From Thermococcus sp. (GTDB lineage Archaea; Methanobacteriota_B; Thermococci; Thermococcales; Thermococcaceae): a stretch of 5,753 nucleotides of DNA. Each line of letters opens with the position of its first letter. Positions within the stretch are counted from its first letter, which is position 1. This document shows, one piece after another, positions 1 through 5,494 of this stretch. The DNA lies in the NCBI RefSeq assembly GCF_027066465.1, contig NZ_JAMONU010000190.1:1-5753 (forward strand). The letters are read 5' to 3'. The position numbers and the translations under genes were made by a program. The notes under the pieces are model-generated. The model was not told the origin of the DNA. It made no database searches and saw only the letters and a list, made by a program, of their open reading frames with translations.

Positions 1-336
1 AACCACGAGCGGAAGGTTGAGCCGTTCCTTCGCCAGAACCCCGGCGAAGCTTGTCGTTCCAACGAAGTGGGCATGGATTATATCGAACCTGAAGCGCCTG
101 TGGAGCTGAACTATCTTCCTCGCACCTAAAAACGCGAAGCTCGTCCCCCTCAGCCCGTAAACCGGTGGAACTCTAACCTGGTGAACCAAATTCCTCTCGA
201 AGTCCCTCGGCTTGACCGGGCCGTAGGTGAGAACGTGGACCTCGTGCTCTCGCCTAAGCTCCCTGACGAGGTTGTCAAGGTGCCTCGCAACGCCCCCGCC
301 GTGGGGTGGATAGTGGCCGACCATGAGGATTCTCAT
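1..336 (-). CDS. Glycosyltransferase, GT-B fold (family 4-like), N-terminal part, cut by window edge
   Basis: Only the first 112 codons are in the window. Translation starts MRILMVGHYPPHGGGVARH, the usual opening of GT-B (family 4-like) glycosyltransferases: a first beta strand, then a glycine-rich loop that lies at the sugar-acceptor site. A second typical block follows at about residues 88-98, DIIHAHFVGTT. The family transfers a sugar from an activated nucleotide donor to lipid, protein or polysaccharide acceptors. The donor-binding C-terminal domain is outside the window, so donor and acceptor cannot be named. The ATG at 336 is chosen because it keeps the full first strand; a second in-frame ATG at 324 would remove four residues of it. 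Neither has the GGTG ribosome-binding site seen at other genes here. It lies 22 nt after the stop of the asparagine synthetase gene on the same strand, with no promoter in the gap, so it is probably co-transcribed. Family call firm; precise role unknown. Confidence 0.85.
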   Translation of the reverse strand, partial: MRILMVGHYPPHGGGVARHLDNLVRELRREHEVHVLTYGPVKPRDFERNLVHQVRVPPVYGLRGTSFAFLGARKIVQLHRRFRFDIIHAHFVGTTSFAGVLAKERLNLPLVV

Positions 337-358
337 GTGCTGGGATTGGAAAAGGGAG

Positions 359-1801
359 TTAAAAAGCGTTTGGAAAGGTCTCGCGGAAGAGTTTTTCGGC
401 GAGTTCTCTCAGCGAGAGCCCTTCCCTCTTCGCGAGCTTTTCGAGGAGCTTCTGCGCCCTGCTGCCGTATTGGGCGGCTTTCTTCTCCCGATTCGCTATC
501 CACTCCGGAATTCCCAGTCCTAAGGCGAGCCTCCTGAGGATTACCTTCCGCTCTCCTTCGGCTATCTTGAGTCCCACCGGGGTTCTCAGCGCTATGCCGA
601 CGACCGGGAGGGAGAGGAAGGGGAAGCGTCCCTCGACGCCGTTCAGCATCGCTACCTTGTCGTCCCTTGCGAGGTTCCGCTCGGCTATGTTGAGCAGGTC
701 CTCCCACATGAGCTCCGGCCTCTCGATGTACTTCGCGTAGCCCCCGAAGAGCTCGTCCGCCCCCTGTCCGCTGAGAAGGACCCTCACACCGTCTTCTCCG
801 GCAAGCCCGGTGGCGAAGTAAAGGGGCAGGCCTATGGCGAGGTTCATCGGGTTCGGCTCCTCTATGGCAAAGATGACCTTTCTGGCGGCCTCTTCTACGT
901 CCTCCAAATCAAAAACCCTCTCCCTCAGCTCCCAGCCGAAATAATCTGCCACTTTCCTCGCCCACTCCAAATCTGGGCTGTCCTCGGTTCCTGCCGTGTA
1001 GAGGACAACGTCCGAATGCCTTGAAGCGAGGTAAGCAATGAGGGTGCTGTCAAGCCCGCCGGAGAAGAGGATTCCCGTTCTTTGGGCACTTCTAAGCTTT
1101 ACCGCGTAGTCGAGAACGTTTTCGAGTCCCTTAAGGAGGCCCTTCCCTCCTGTGCTACCTCTTTTTAATTTCTCGAGGGAGAAAAGCCTCGCGCGCCGGA
1201 TTCCCTCTCCAAGAACCACGAGCTCGCCGGGTTCAACGGGGATTGCCCTCTCCCCAATCGCCCAGAGAACCTTCCTCTCGCTGGCGAAGAAGCCGTTGGG
1301 CGAGAAGTAGAGGGGTCTAACTCCAACAGGGTCCCGGAATAAGTAAATCATCTCCCCGTCGGAGAAGGCCACCGCGTAGTCGCCCTCAAGCCAGCGCATT
1401 GCTTCTTTAACCGCGTGGGGGAAGCTCAAACCCTTGCCCCTTAAAAACTCGATTAGGCGGAGGATTACCTCGCTGTCAACGTCGCTCTCAAAGGAGACGC
1501 CCTTTCCCTCAAGGAAATCCCGAATCCGGGAGTGGTTGTAGACTTCACCGTTGTGGACGAGGGCCAGCTCGTTAACAAAGGGCTGAATGAAGGTCTTGGA
1601 GCCGGTCATTGCCAGTCTGCACTGGAGCAGGCCTATCCTCCCGTTCGGAACCTCGCCCAGCCTTGAGAAGTCGCCCGACTTAAGCGTTCCCTCGTCGGTC
1701 CAAACGCCGAAGCCATCCGGTCCCCTGTGTTTTCCCGCAAGCGCCATCTTAATCAGCGCTTCCCTGATGTTCTCCTGAACGCCCCCTGCAATCAGGCACA
1801 T
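359..1801 (-). CDS. asnB: Asparagine synthetase, glutamine-hydrolysing (AsnB type)
   Basis: This 480-residue cytosolic enzyme would convert aspartate, glutamine and ATP to asparagine, glutamate, AMP and pyrophosphate. The N-terminal class II amidotransferase domain (about residues 1-200) has the nucleophile Cys2, RGPDG at 26-30, RLAM at 62-65, HNGE at 83-86 and SDVDSE at 106-111. The synthetase domain has the ATP-pyrophosphatase loop SGGLDS at 247-252, SPDLEWARKVA after it, SGQGADELFGGY at 344-355, a later NGVEGRFPFL block, and KKAAQYGS near 438-445, which I recall from archaeal members. E. coli AsnB is about 554 residues, with much of the difference at the C-terminus. The reading frame extends to a GTG at 1813, but the ATG at 1801 is preferred: only it puts Cys at position 2, and GGTG lies 5 nt upstream. 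The glycosyltransferase gene follows directly, so a paralogue amidating a sugar or cell-envelope precursor is possible. Both active sites look intact. Confidence 0.9.
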   Translation of the reverse strand: MCLIAGGVQENIREALIKMALAGKHRGPDGFGVWTDEGTLKSGDFSRLGEVPNGRIGLLQCRLAMTGSKTFIQPFVNELALVHNGEVYNHSRIRDFLEGKGVSFESDVDSEVILRLIEFLRGKGLSFPHAVKEAMRWLEGDYAVAFSDGEMIYLFRDPVGVRPLYFSPNGFFASERKVLWAIGERAIPVEPGELVVLGEGIRRARLFSLEKLKRGSTGGKGLLKGLENVLDYAVKLRSAQRTGILFSGGLDSTLIAYLASRHSDVVLYTAGTEDSPDLEWARKVADYFGWELRERVFDLEDVEEAARKVIFAIEEPNPMNLAIGLPLYFATGLAGEDGVRVLLSGQGADELFGGYAKYIERPELMWEDLLNIAERNLARDDKVAMLNGVEGRFPFLSLPVVGIALRTPVGLKIAEGERKVILRRLALGLGIPEWIANREKKAAQYGSRAQKLLEKLAKREGLSLRELAEKLFRETFPNAF

Positions 1802-1806
1802 GCTCC

Positions 1807-1810
1807 CACC
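1807..1810 (-). promoter_or_regulatory. Ribosome-binding site deciding the asnB start
   Basis: GGTG on the minus strand sits 5 nt before the ATG at 1801. The same GGGTGGGAG arrangement precedes the minD start. It overlaps codons that would be coding if the upstream GTG at 1813 were used, and so argues for the ATG, which also gives the required Cys2. Confidence 0.7.
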
Positions 1811-1830
1811 CACTTTAGTTCAACCGGGGC

Positions 1831-1844
1831 AAGAAAAGGCTTTG
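1831..1844 (-). promoter_or_regulatory. Candidate archaeal promoter (BRE + weak TATA) for asnB and the glycosyltransferase
   Basis: On the minus strand CAAAGCC is followed by TTTTCTT, centred about 33 nt before the asnB ATG. That matches the spacing of the other promoter candidates here and predicts a leader of under 10 nt. The TATA part is a weak match because of the internal C. The BRE-like part lies in a short inverted repeat (AAGGC, 4-nt loop, GCCTT; 1836-1849), which could be an operator or chance. No second promoter is visible before the glycosyltransferase. The rest of the 96-nt gap (1802-1897) holds nothing else I can identify. Confidence 0.45.
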
Positions 1845-1870
1845 GCCTTCCCACTTGTTAGAGTTTGCAG

Positions 1871-1880
1871 GAAAAGAAGG
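1871..1880 (-). terminator. Possible pyrimidine-rich terminator after the GPN GTPase gene
   Basis: The minus strand reads CCTTCTTTTC, 18 nt beyond the stop of the GPN GTPase gene. Thermococcal transcription tends to end at T-rich runs without a required hairpin. This run is short and interrupted, so the call is weak. Confidence 0.25.
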
Positions 1881-1897
1881 GCACTCTGAACGCTCGT

Positions 1898-2638
1898 TCA
1901 CGTAAGGTCCCCGCAGGTGCAGTAATGCTCATAAGCCACCGTCTCCAGCTCGTCAAAGCCCTCGCGCGTTTTTGCTGAGAGGTAGAGAACCCTCGTCGGC
2001 GGGGCCAGCTCCGGAAGCGTTGAGCAGAGTTTGTACGCTAAAAGCCCTTGGGTTGAAGGTTCGAGCTTGAGCCTCGCGGTTAAATACTCAGCGTCGTCGA
2101 GGTACTTCCTCAGCTCGTCAGCGTTGGCCGTGTCAACTTTACTAAGCGCCGGAACGGTCGTTATACCGAGCCTGAGGTCTATCATGAGGCCGAAGAAGAG
2201 CGCGAAGCAGAAGTCGGTCGGCTTCCTCAGTATCTCCGGCGAGAAGAGATAGACGCCGAGGGCGTCGGGAAAGGCCTCCATGAGCTTTACCCCGAACTCG
2301 TGGAAGAGGAAGGTCTCCATCTGGCCGGGGGTGTCTATGAGAACGTAGTCGCTTTTTCCGTCGAGTTCCCTGATTCTCTCGGCGTACTCGTTGACCTTCG
2401 GAACGAGAAGGTCATAGCTCCTAACAATCGCCCCGTTGGGACCCAAACCTTCTTCCATGAGCTCCCATGCGGTAACGTCGTCGCGCACATCGACGTCCGG
2501 CCGGTAGGGGAGCTTCCTAACGCCCGTGTCGAGGTTGACGTACGAGACCGAGTAGCCGTTCTCCTCGAGGTACCTTCCAAACTCGGCCGTTAAGGTTGTC
2601 TTCCCGCTCCCGGCGGTGCCTATGAACGTCAGAATCAT
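1898..2638 (-). CDS. GPN-loop GTPase (archaeal Pab0955 family)
   Basis: A 246-residue SIMIBI-class GTPase, matching the length of the Pyrococcus abyssi Pab0955 protein whose structure defined the family. The P-loop is GTAGSGKT at 7-14, the signature GPN insertion at 66-68 (in GLGPNGAI), DTPGQ at 102-106, the base-specificity motif SKVD at 166-169 (Ser where Asn or Thr is usual), and SAK at 221-223. The protein ends HYCTCGDLT, with a Cys-x-Cys pair at 240 and 242. Family members are homodimers in which GPN loops reach across to the partner nucleotide. Eukaryotic relatives (Npa3/Gpn1-3) help assemble and import RNA polymerase II; the archaeal role is not settled, so a link to RNA polymerase or complex assembly is inference. 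The ATG overlaps the minD stop as ATGA and has its own GGTG 5 nt upstream, inside the end of minD, so translation is probably coupled. Confidence 0.93.
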   Translation of the reverse strand: MILTFIGTAGSGKTTLTAEFGRYLEENGYSVSYVNLDTGVRKLPYRPDVDVRDDVTAWELMEEGLGPNGAIVRSYDLLVPKVNEYAERIRELDGKSDYVLIDTPGQMETFLFHEFGVKLMEAFPDALGVYLFSPEILRKPTDFCFALFFGLMIDLRLGITTVPALSKVDTANADELRKYLDDAEYLTARLKLEPSTQGLLAYKLCSTLPELAPPTRVLYLSAKTREGFDELETVAYEHYCTCGDLT

Positions 2639-3372
2639 CTCATCACCCTCGCCTTGAAGCCCGCTATCCTTACGACGGTCTCCGCAAGCTCGAAGAAGGC
2701 CTTCGCACCGTCGGAGTCGGGGGCGTACTCGACGACCGGGATTCCCTCAAGTGTAGCTTCTCTGACCTTCGGGTCCTCCGGAACGACAACCAAAAGCGGG
2801 ACTTCCATGACCTCCTCTGCGGCCTCCGGCGGGATGTCGTTATCGCTCCTGCCGTAGCGGTTGAGGACGAAGCCGAGAACGGCCAGACCGGCCTTTTTGA
2901 GGACTATCCCGACCTTCATGGTGTCGGTTATGCAAGATATCTCCGGGTTTGTTACGAGGATTACCTCCTCACCGCTCATCATCGCGTTCATAGCGTCCAT
3001 CTGAAGCCCGGCCGGGCAGTCGATTATGATGAAGTCGTAGTGGGGCTTGAGGGGTTTTATCGTCTCGGGAAGCCTTCTGGGGTCCGCCTTTATAACGTGC
3101 TCCCAGTCAACGGCCGCTGGAACCAGGTAAACGTTCTCGTAGCTCGTCGCATAGATTGCGTCGTTAATACTGGCCGTCCCGGCGAGAACGTCGTGGATGG
3201 TTGTTTCCGCATCGTCTATACCCATGACAAGGCTCAGATTTGCCATCGTCAGGTCGGCATCAACCGCCAGAACCTTGTACCCCATCTTTCCGAGGGCTAT
3301 GGAAAGGTTCGCGGTGGTGGTGGTTTTTCCCGTTCCACCCTTTCCGCTCGCGATAGAAATCAATCTGCCCAT
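2635..3372 (-). CDS. minD: MinD-type P-loop ATPase (ParA/MinD family)
   Basis: A 245-residue ATPase of the MinD/ParA group. It has the deviant Walker A motif GKGGTGKTT at 10-18 with signature Lys11 and Lys16, the switch block VDADLTMANLSL from 37 with Asp38 and Asp40, Walker B IIIDCPAG at 115-122, and a conserved NPEISCITDTMKVG block. FVLNRYGRSD probably forms the adenine-binding region. From memory, it is nearly colinear with the Pyrococcus furiosus MinD of known structure (about 237 residues). Bacterial MinD dimerises on ATP, binds membrane through a C-terminal amphipathic helix and positions the division site with MinC and MinE. Neither partner is visible here, and archaeal MinD proteins have been linked to placement of polar structures, so the function is not certain. 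The last 20 residues (FFELAETVVRIAGFKARVMR) could form a basic amphipathic helix. The ATG at 3372 has GGTG 5 nt upstream. The gene overlaps the GPN GTPase by 4 nt. Confidence 0.93.
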   Translation of the reverse strand: MGRLISIASGKGGTGKTTTTANLSIALGKMGYKVLAVDADLTMANLSLVMGIDDAETTIHDVLAGTASINDAIYATSYENVYLVPAAVDWEHVIKADPRRLPETIKPLKPHYDFIIIDCPAGLQMDAMNAMMSGEEVILVTNPEISCITDTMKVGIVLKKAGLAVLGFVLNRYGRSDNDIPPEAAEEVMEVPLLVVVPEDPKVREATLEGIPVVEYAPDSDGAKAFFELAETVVRIAGFKARVMR

Positions 3373-3377
3373 TCTCC

Positions 3378-3381
3378 CACC
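3378..3381 (-). promoter_or_regulatory. Ribosome-binding site of minD
   Basis: GGTG on the minus strand lies 5 nt before the minD ATG in a GGGTGGGAG context identical to that before asnB. It supports the ATG at 3372. With the divergent promoter just upstream, the predicted leader is about 10 nt, barely enough to contain this site. Confidence 0.65.
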
Positions 3382-3395
3382 CCTTTAAGGTTGGC

Positions 3396-3417
3396 CTAAA
3401 CCTTTATGAACCTTTAG
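3396..3417. promoter_or_regulatory. Candidate shared bidirectional promoter between minD and the PIN-ATPase gene
   Basis: An inverted pair of CTAAA boxes (3396-3400 and, on the other strand, 3413-3417) flanks one TATA-like octamer at 3403-3410, TTTATGAA forward and TTCATAAA reverse. Read either way the order is AAA, two bases, then the A/T octamer, as in Thermococcales BRE/TATA promoters. Eight of eleven base pairs of the 22-nt dyad match. The centre is about 35 nt from the minD ATG on one side and about 36 nt from the PIN-ATPase ATG on the other. No comparable second TATA element is visible in the 69-nt gap, so one element may direct transcription both ways. Shared use is inference. Confidence 0.6.
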
Positions 3418-3431
3418 CCTCAGGGGGAAGC

Positions 3432-3435
3432 GGTG
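3432..3435 (+). promoter_or_regulatory. Ribosome-binding site deciding the PIN-ATPase start
   Basis: GGTG lies 6 nt before the ATG at 3442. The alternative in-frame GTG start at 3433 is part of this element, so it would lack a binding site of its own. The ATG also gives the expected opening MKVFVPDTS, which leads straight into the first PIN strand. Confidence 0.7.
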
Positions 3436-3441
3436 AGAGGT

Positions 3442-5250
3442 ATGAAGGTCTTTGTCCCAGACACGAGCGTGATAGTTGACGGCAGGCTAACCCAGTTCCT
3501 CTCAACAATCGGTGAGAAGGTCAAGGTCGTCGTTCCTGAAGCTGTAGTTGCCGAGATAGAGCACCAGGCCAACGAGGGAAAGGCGATAGGACATACCGGC
3601 CTTGAGGAACTCAAGAAGCTCCGCGACATGGCGGACAGGGGAGAGATACTCCTTGAGTTCTACGGCGAGAGGCCCGAACTCTGGCAGATTAGACGGGCCA
3701 AAGCCGGCGAGATAGACCACATGGTCCGCGAGACGGCAAAGCAACTCAACGCAACGCTAATCACCGGCGACCAGGTACAGAGGGACATAGCTATAGCTAA
3801 GGGCATCGACGTGATTTATTTAACCGCCAAGAAGGAGGTTCGTCACCGCCTCGAGGACTTCTTCGACGAGACGACGATGAGCGTCCACCTGAAGGCTGGG
3901 GTTAAGCCCCTCGCCAAGAAGGGGAAGCCCGGCGAGTGGAGGCTCGTCCCAATCCGCGACGAACCGCTGAGCGACGAGGAGCTGGAGGAGATAGCCGACG
4001 ACGTTGTTGAGAGGGCGAAGAGGGAGCCAGACAGCTTCATAGAACTCGACGAGCCCGGAGCTACCGTCGTCCAGCTCAGAAACTACCGCATCGTCATAGC
4101 CAAGCCGCCCTTCGCCGACAGGATAGAGATTACCGCGGTCAGGCCGGTTAAAAAACTCAGCATAGAGGACTACGAGCTGAGTGAGAGGCTTTTGAAGAGG
4201 CTCAAGGACAGGGCCGAGGGAATACTCATAGCCGGTGCTCCCGGTGAGGGAAAGACGACCTTTGCCCAGGCTTTAGCTGAGTGGTACGCGAGCATGGGCA
4301 AGATAGTGAAGACGATGGAAAAGCCCCGCGACCTGCAGGTGAGCGAGGAAATAACACAATATACGGCTTTGAACGGCAAGATGGAGCTCACCGGCGACAT
4401 ACTGCTCCTCGTCAGGCCCGATTACACGATATTCGACGAGATGAGGAAGACGAGTGACTTCAAGATTTACTCCGACCTCCGTTTGGCGGGCGTCGGAATG
4501 GTCGGAGTGGTCCACGCGACGAAGCCGATAGACGCGATACAGCGCTTCATCGGAAGGGTCGAGCTCGGAATGATACCGCAGATAGTCGATACGGTTCTCT
4601 TCATCAAGGCGGGCAGAGTTGCGAAGGTTCTAACCCTTGAATACCTCGTTAAGGTCCCGAGCGGAATGAAGGAAGAGGATTTGGCGAGGCCGGTCATAGA
4701 GGTCAGGGACTTCGAGACTGGGGAGCTTGAGTACGAAATCTACACCTACGGCGAGGAGATAAGCGTCGTTCCGGTCAAGAAGGAGGAGAAGGCCCCGGCA
4801 CTGAGGCTGGCAGAGAAGAGGCTCAAGCAGGAAATTAAGAAGTTCCTGCCCGACGTTTACACCGAGGTCGAGATAGTCAGCCCGCACAAGGCCGTAATTT
4901 ATGCAGATGAGTTCGACATTCCAACGATAATCGGCAAGAAGGGCAAGAGGATAACCGAGCTGGAGAAGAGGATAGGCATAAGCATAGACGTCAAGAGCTT
5001 CGCCGAGCGCGAGGCTGAAAAGCCCAAGGAGAAGATACCCGTCGAGGTCGAGGAGAAGAAGAAAACGATTGTCCTTCGCGTCTCGCCTGACTACGCGAAG
5101 AAGCCGCTCAAGTTCTACGGCGGCGAGCAGTACGTCTTCACCGCGACGCCCAACAAGAAGGGCCTCGTCAAGGTCAGCAAGAGCACCCCGATAGGCAAGG
5201 AACTCGAGAGGCTCATCCAGGCCGGCATACCAATCTGGGCCAGCACTTAA
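3442..5250 (+). CDS. PIN domain - PilT-like ATPase - KH domain protein (COG1855, PINA family)
   Basis: This 602-residue three-part protein has a PIN nuclease-type domain at about 1-127, with acidic residues Asp7 (PDTS), Glu38, Asp92 and Asp110 (TGDQ) in the usual order. The PilT/VirB11-like ATPase core is at about 205-440: Walker A GAPGEGKTT at 265-273, Walker B TIFDE ending at Glu333, and the histidine-box-like segment VVHATKP at 356-362. A KH nucleic-acid-binding domain contains IIGKKGKRI at 496-504. A charged linker and a tail of about 60 residues ending IPIWAST follow. The best-studied relative is Sulfolobus PINA, a hexameric ATPase that promotes Holliday-junction branch migration and interacts with Hjc and Hjm. 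A similar DNA-repair or recombination role is inference; the KH domain also allows an RNA role. It is not a pilus motor: no secretion or pilin genes are nearby. The PIN acids look complete, so nuclease activity is possible. The promoter is shared with minD. Confidence 0.9.
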   Translation: MKVFVPDTSVIVDGRLTQFLSTIGEKVKVVVPEAVVAEIEHQANEGKAIGHTGLEELKKLRDMADRGEILLEFYGERPELWQIRRAKAGEIDHMVRETAKQLNATLITGDQVQRDIAIAKGIDVIYLTAKKEVRHRLEDFFDETTMSVHLKAGVKPLAKKGKPGEWRLVPIRDEPLSDEELEEIADDVVERAKREPDSFIELDEPGATVVQLRNYRIVIAKPPFADRIEITAVRPVKKLSIEDYELSERLLKRLKDRAEGILIAGAPGEGKTTFAQALAEWYASMGKIVKTMEKPRDLQVSEEITQYTALNGKMELTGDILLLVRPDYTIFDEMRKTSDFKIYSDLRLAGVGMVGVVHATKPIDAIQRFIGRVELGMIPQIVDTVLFIKAGRVAKVLTLEYLVKVPSGMKEEDLARPVIEVRDFETGELEYEIYTYGEEISVVPVKKEEKAPALRLAEKRLKQEIKKFLPDVYTEVEIVSPHKAVIYADEFDIPTIIGKKGKRITELEKRIGISIDVKSFAEREAEKPKEKIPVEVEEKKKTIVLRVSPDYAKKPLKFYGGEQYVFTATPNKKGLVKVSKSTPIGKELERLIQAGIPIWAST

Positions 5251-5257
5251 TGAGGCG

Positions 5258-5280
5258 CAAGCCTTTTAATCTCTTTTTAC
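5258..5280 (+). promoter_or_regulatory. Candidate promoter of the small membrane-protein gene
   Basis: CAAGCC followed by TTTTAAT (TATA-like part 5264-5270) resembles a thermococcal BRE/TATA pair, centred about 46 nt before the ATG at 5313. A second A/T block, TTTTTACAA at 5274-5282, is centred about 36 nt before the ATG, closer to the spacing of the other promoters. Which one is used cannot be settled from sequence. Either would explain why the stretch between 5251 and 5312 need not be coding. Confidence 0.45.
5274..5278 (+). terminator. Possible T-run terminator of the PIN-ATPase transcript
   Basis: Five consecutive T residues, preceded by TTTTAATCTC, lie 24 nt after the PIN-ATPase stop. 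Runs of this length can terminate archaeal RNA polymerase without a hairpin. The same bases may belong to the next gene's promoter, so the two calls compete or overlap. Confidence 0.35.
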
Positions 5281-5312
5281 AACTTTCATTAGTGAGCTCC
5301 GGAGATGGTAGC

Positions 5313-5492
5313 ATGGGGATTTGGAAGGACAGGCTATTCTGGGCCCTGTTCCTCGGCGGGCTGGTCTCGTGTCTGCTCGGCTTTGAGTTTATGTGGGCGT
5401 TTCCCCTCGGGAGTTTCCTCTGGCTGAGCGCCTTCGTCTACCTAACGGTCAGGTTCATTCAGAAGAACTGTGGAAAGCCCCAGTCCGGATGA
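5313..5492 (+). CDS. Small two-helix membrane protein, unknown function
   Basis: A 59-residue hydrophobic protein that I do not recognise. Two likely membrane segments run from about residue 8 to 24 (LFWALFLGGLVSCLLGF) and 28 to 46 (WAFPLGSFLWLSAFVYLTV), separated by a very short turn carrying Glu25. Basic residues before the first (Lys5, Arg7) and after the second (Arg47, Lys51, Lys55) suggest a hairpin with both ends in the cytoplasm. No signal peptidase site or catalytic motif is visible. The frame is open from an ATG at 5250 that overlaps the PIN-ATPase stop, but the ATG at 5313 is preferred: GGAG lies 8 nt upstream, promoter-like A/T blocks fill the extra stretch, and the extra 21 residues would be largely encoded by those elements. 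It could be an independent gene or a membrane partner of a neighbour. The coding call rests on the membrane pattern and the signals. Confidence 0.65.
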   Translation: MGIWKDRLFWALFLGGLVSCLLGFEFMWAFPLGSFLWLSAFVYLTVRFIQKNCGKPQSG

Positions 5493-5494
5493 GA

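Noticed and set aside
181..537. Rightward open frame across the glycosyltransferase/asnB junction
   Set aside because: It lies antisense to two well-supported genes, its product is Arg/Ser/Pro-rich with no recognisable motif, and it has no promoter or GGTG site.
333..707. Leftward open frame inside asnB in another frame
   Set aside because: It overlaps the conserved synthetase domain in an alternate frame and gives a low-complexity Arg/Gly/Glu-rich product, typical of GC-rich shadow frames.
2300..2593. Rightward open frame opposite the GPN GTPase
   Set aside because: Antisense to conserved GTPase motifs, with no own signals. It is open because of biased codon use.
2627..2647. C/D-box guide RNA (GTGATGA followed by CTGA on the minus strand)
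   Set aside because: The gap between the boxes is only 7 nt, too short for a guide segment, and no further box pair follows. The GTGATGA is explained by the GPN GTPase ribosome-binding site.
3040..3399. Rightward open frame antisense to minD, reaching into the divergent promoter
   Set aside because: It would cross the minD start and the promoter dyad. The product has no family resemblance and no promoter precedes it.
3442..5250. Reading the ATPase gene as a type IV pilus retraction motor (PilT)
   Set aside because: The N-terminal PIN domain and the C-terminal KH domain place it in the PINA/COG1855 group, and no pilin or membrane-platform genes are adjacent.
5250..5312. Upstream ATG start for the small membrane protein
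   Set aside because: This stretch holds TATA-like blocks and the ribosome-binding site of the ATG at 5313. The added residues are polar/hydrophobic filler rather than a plausible extension of the hairpin.
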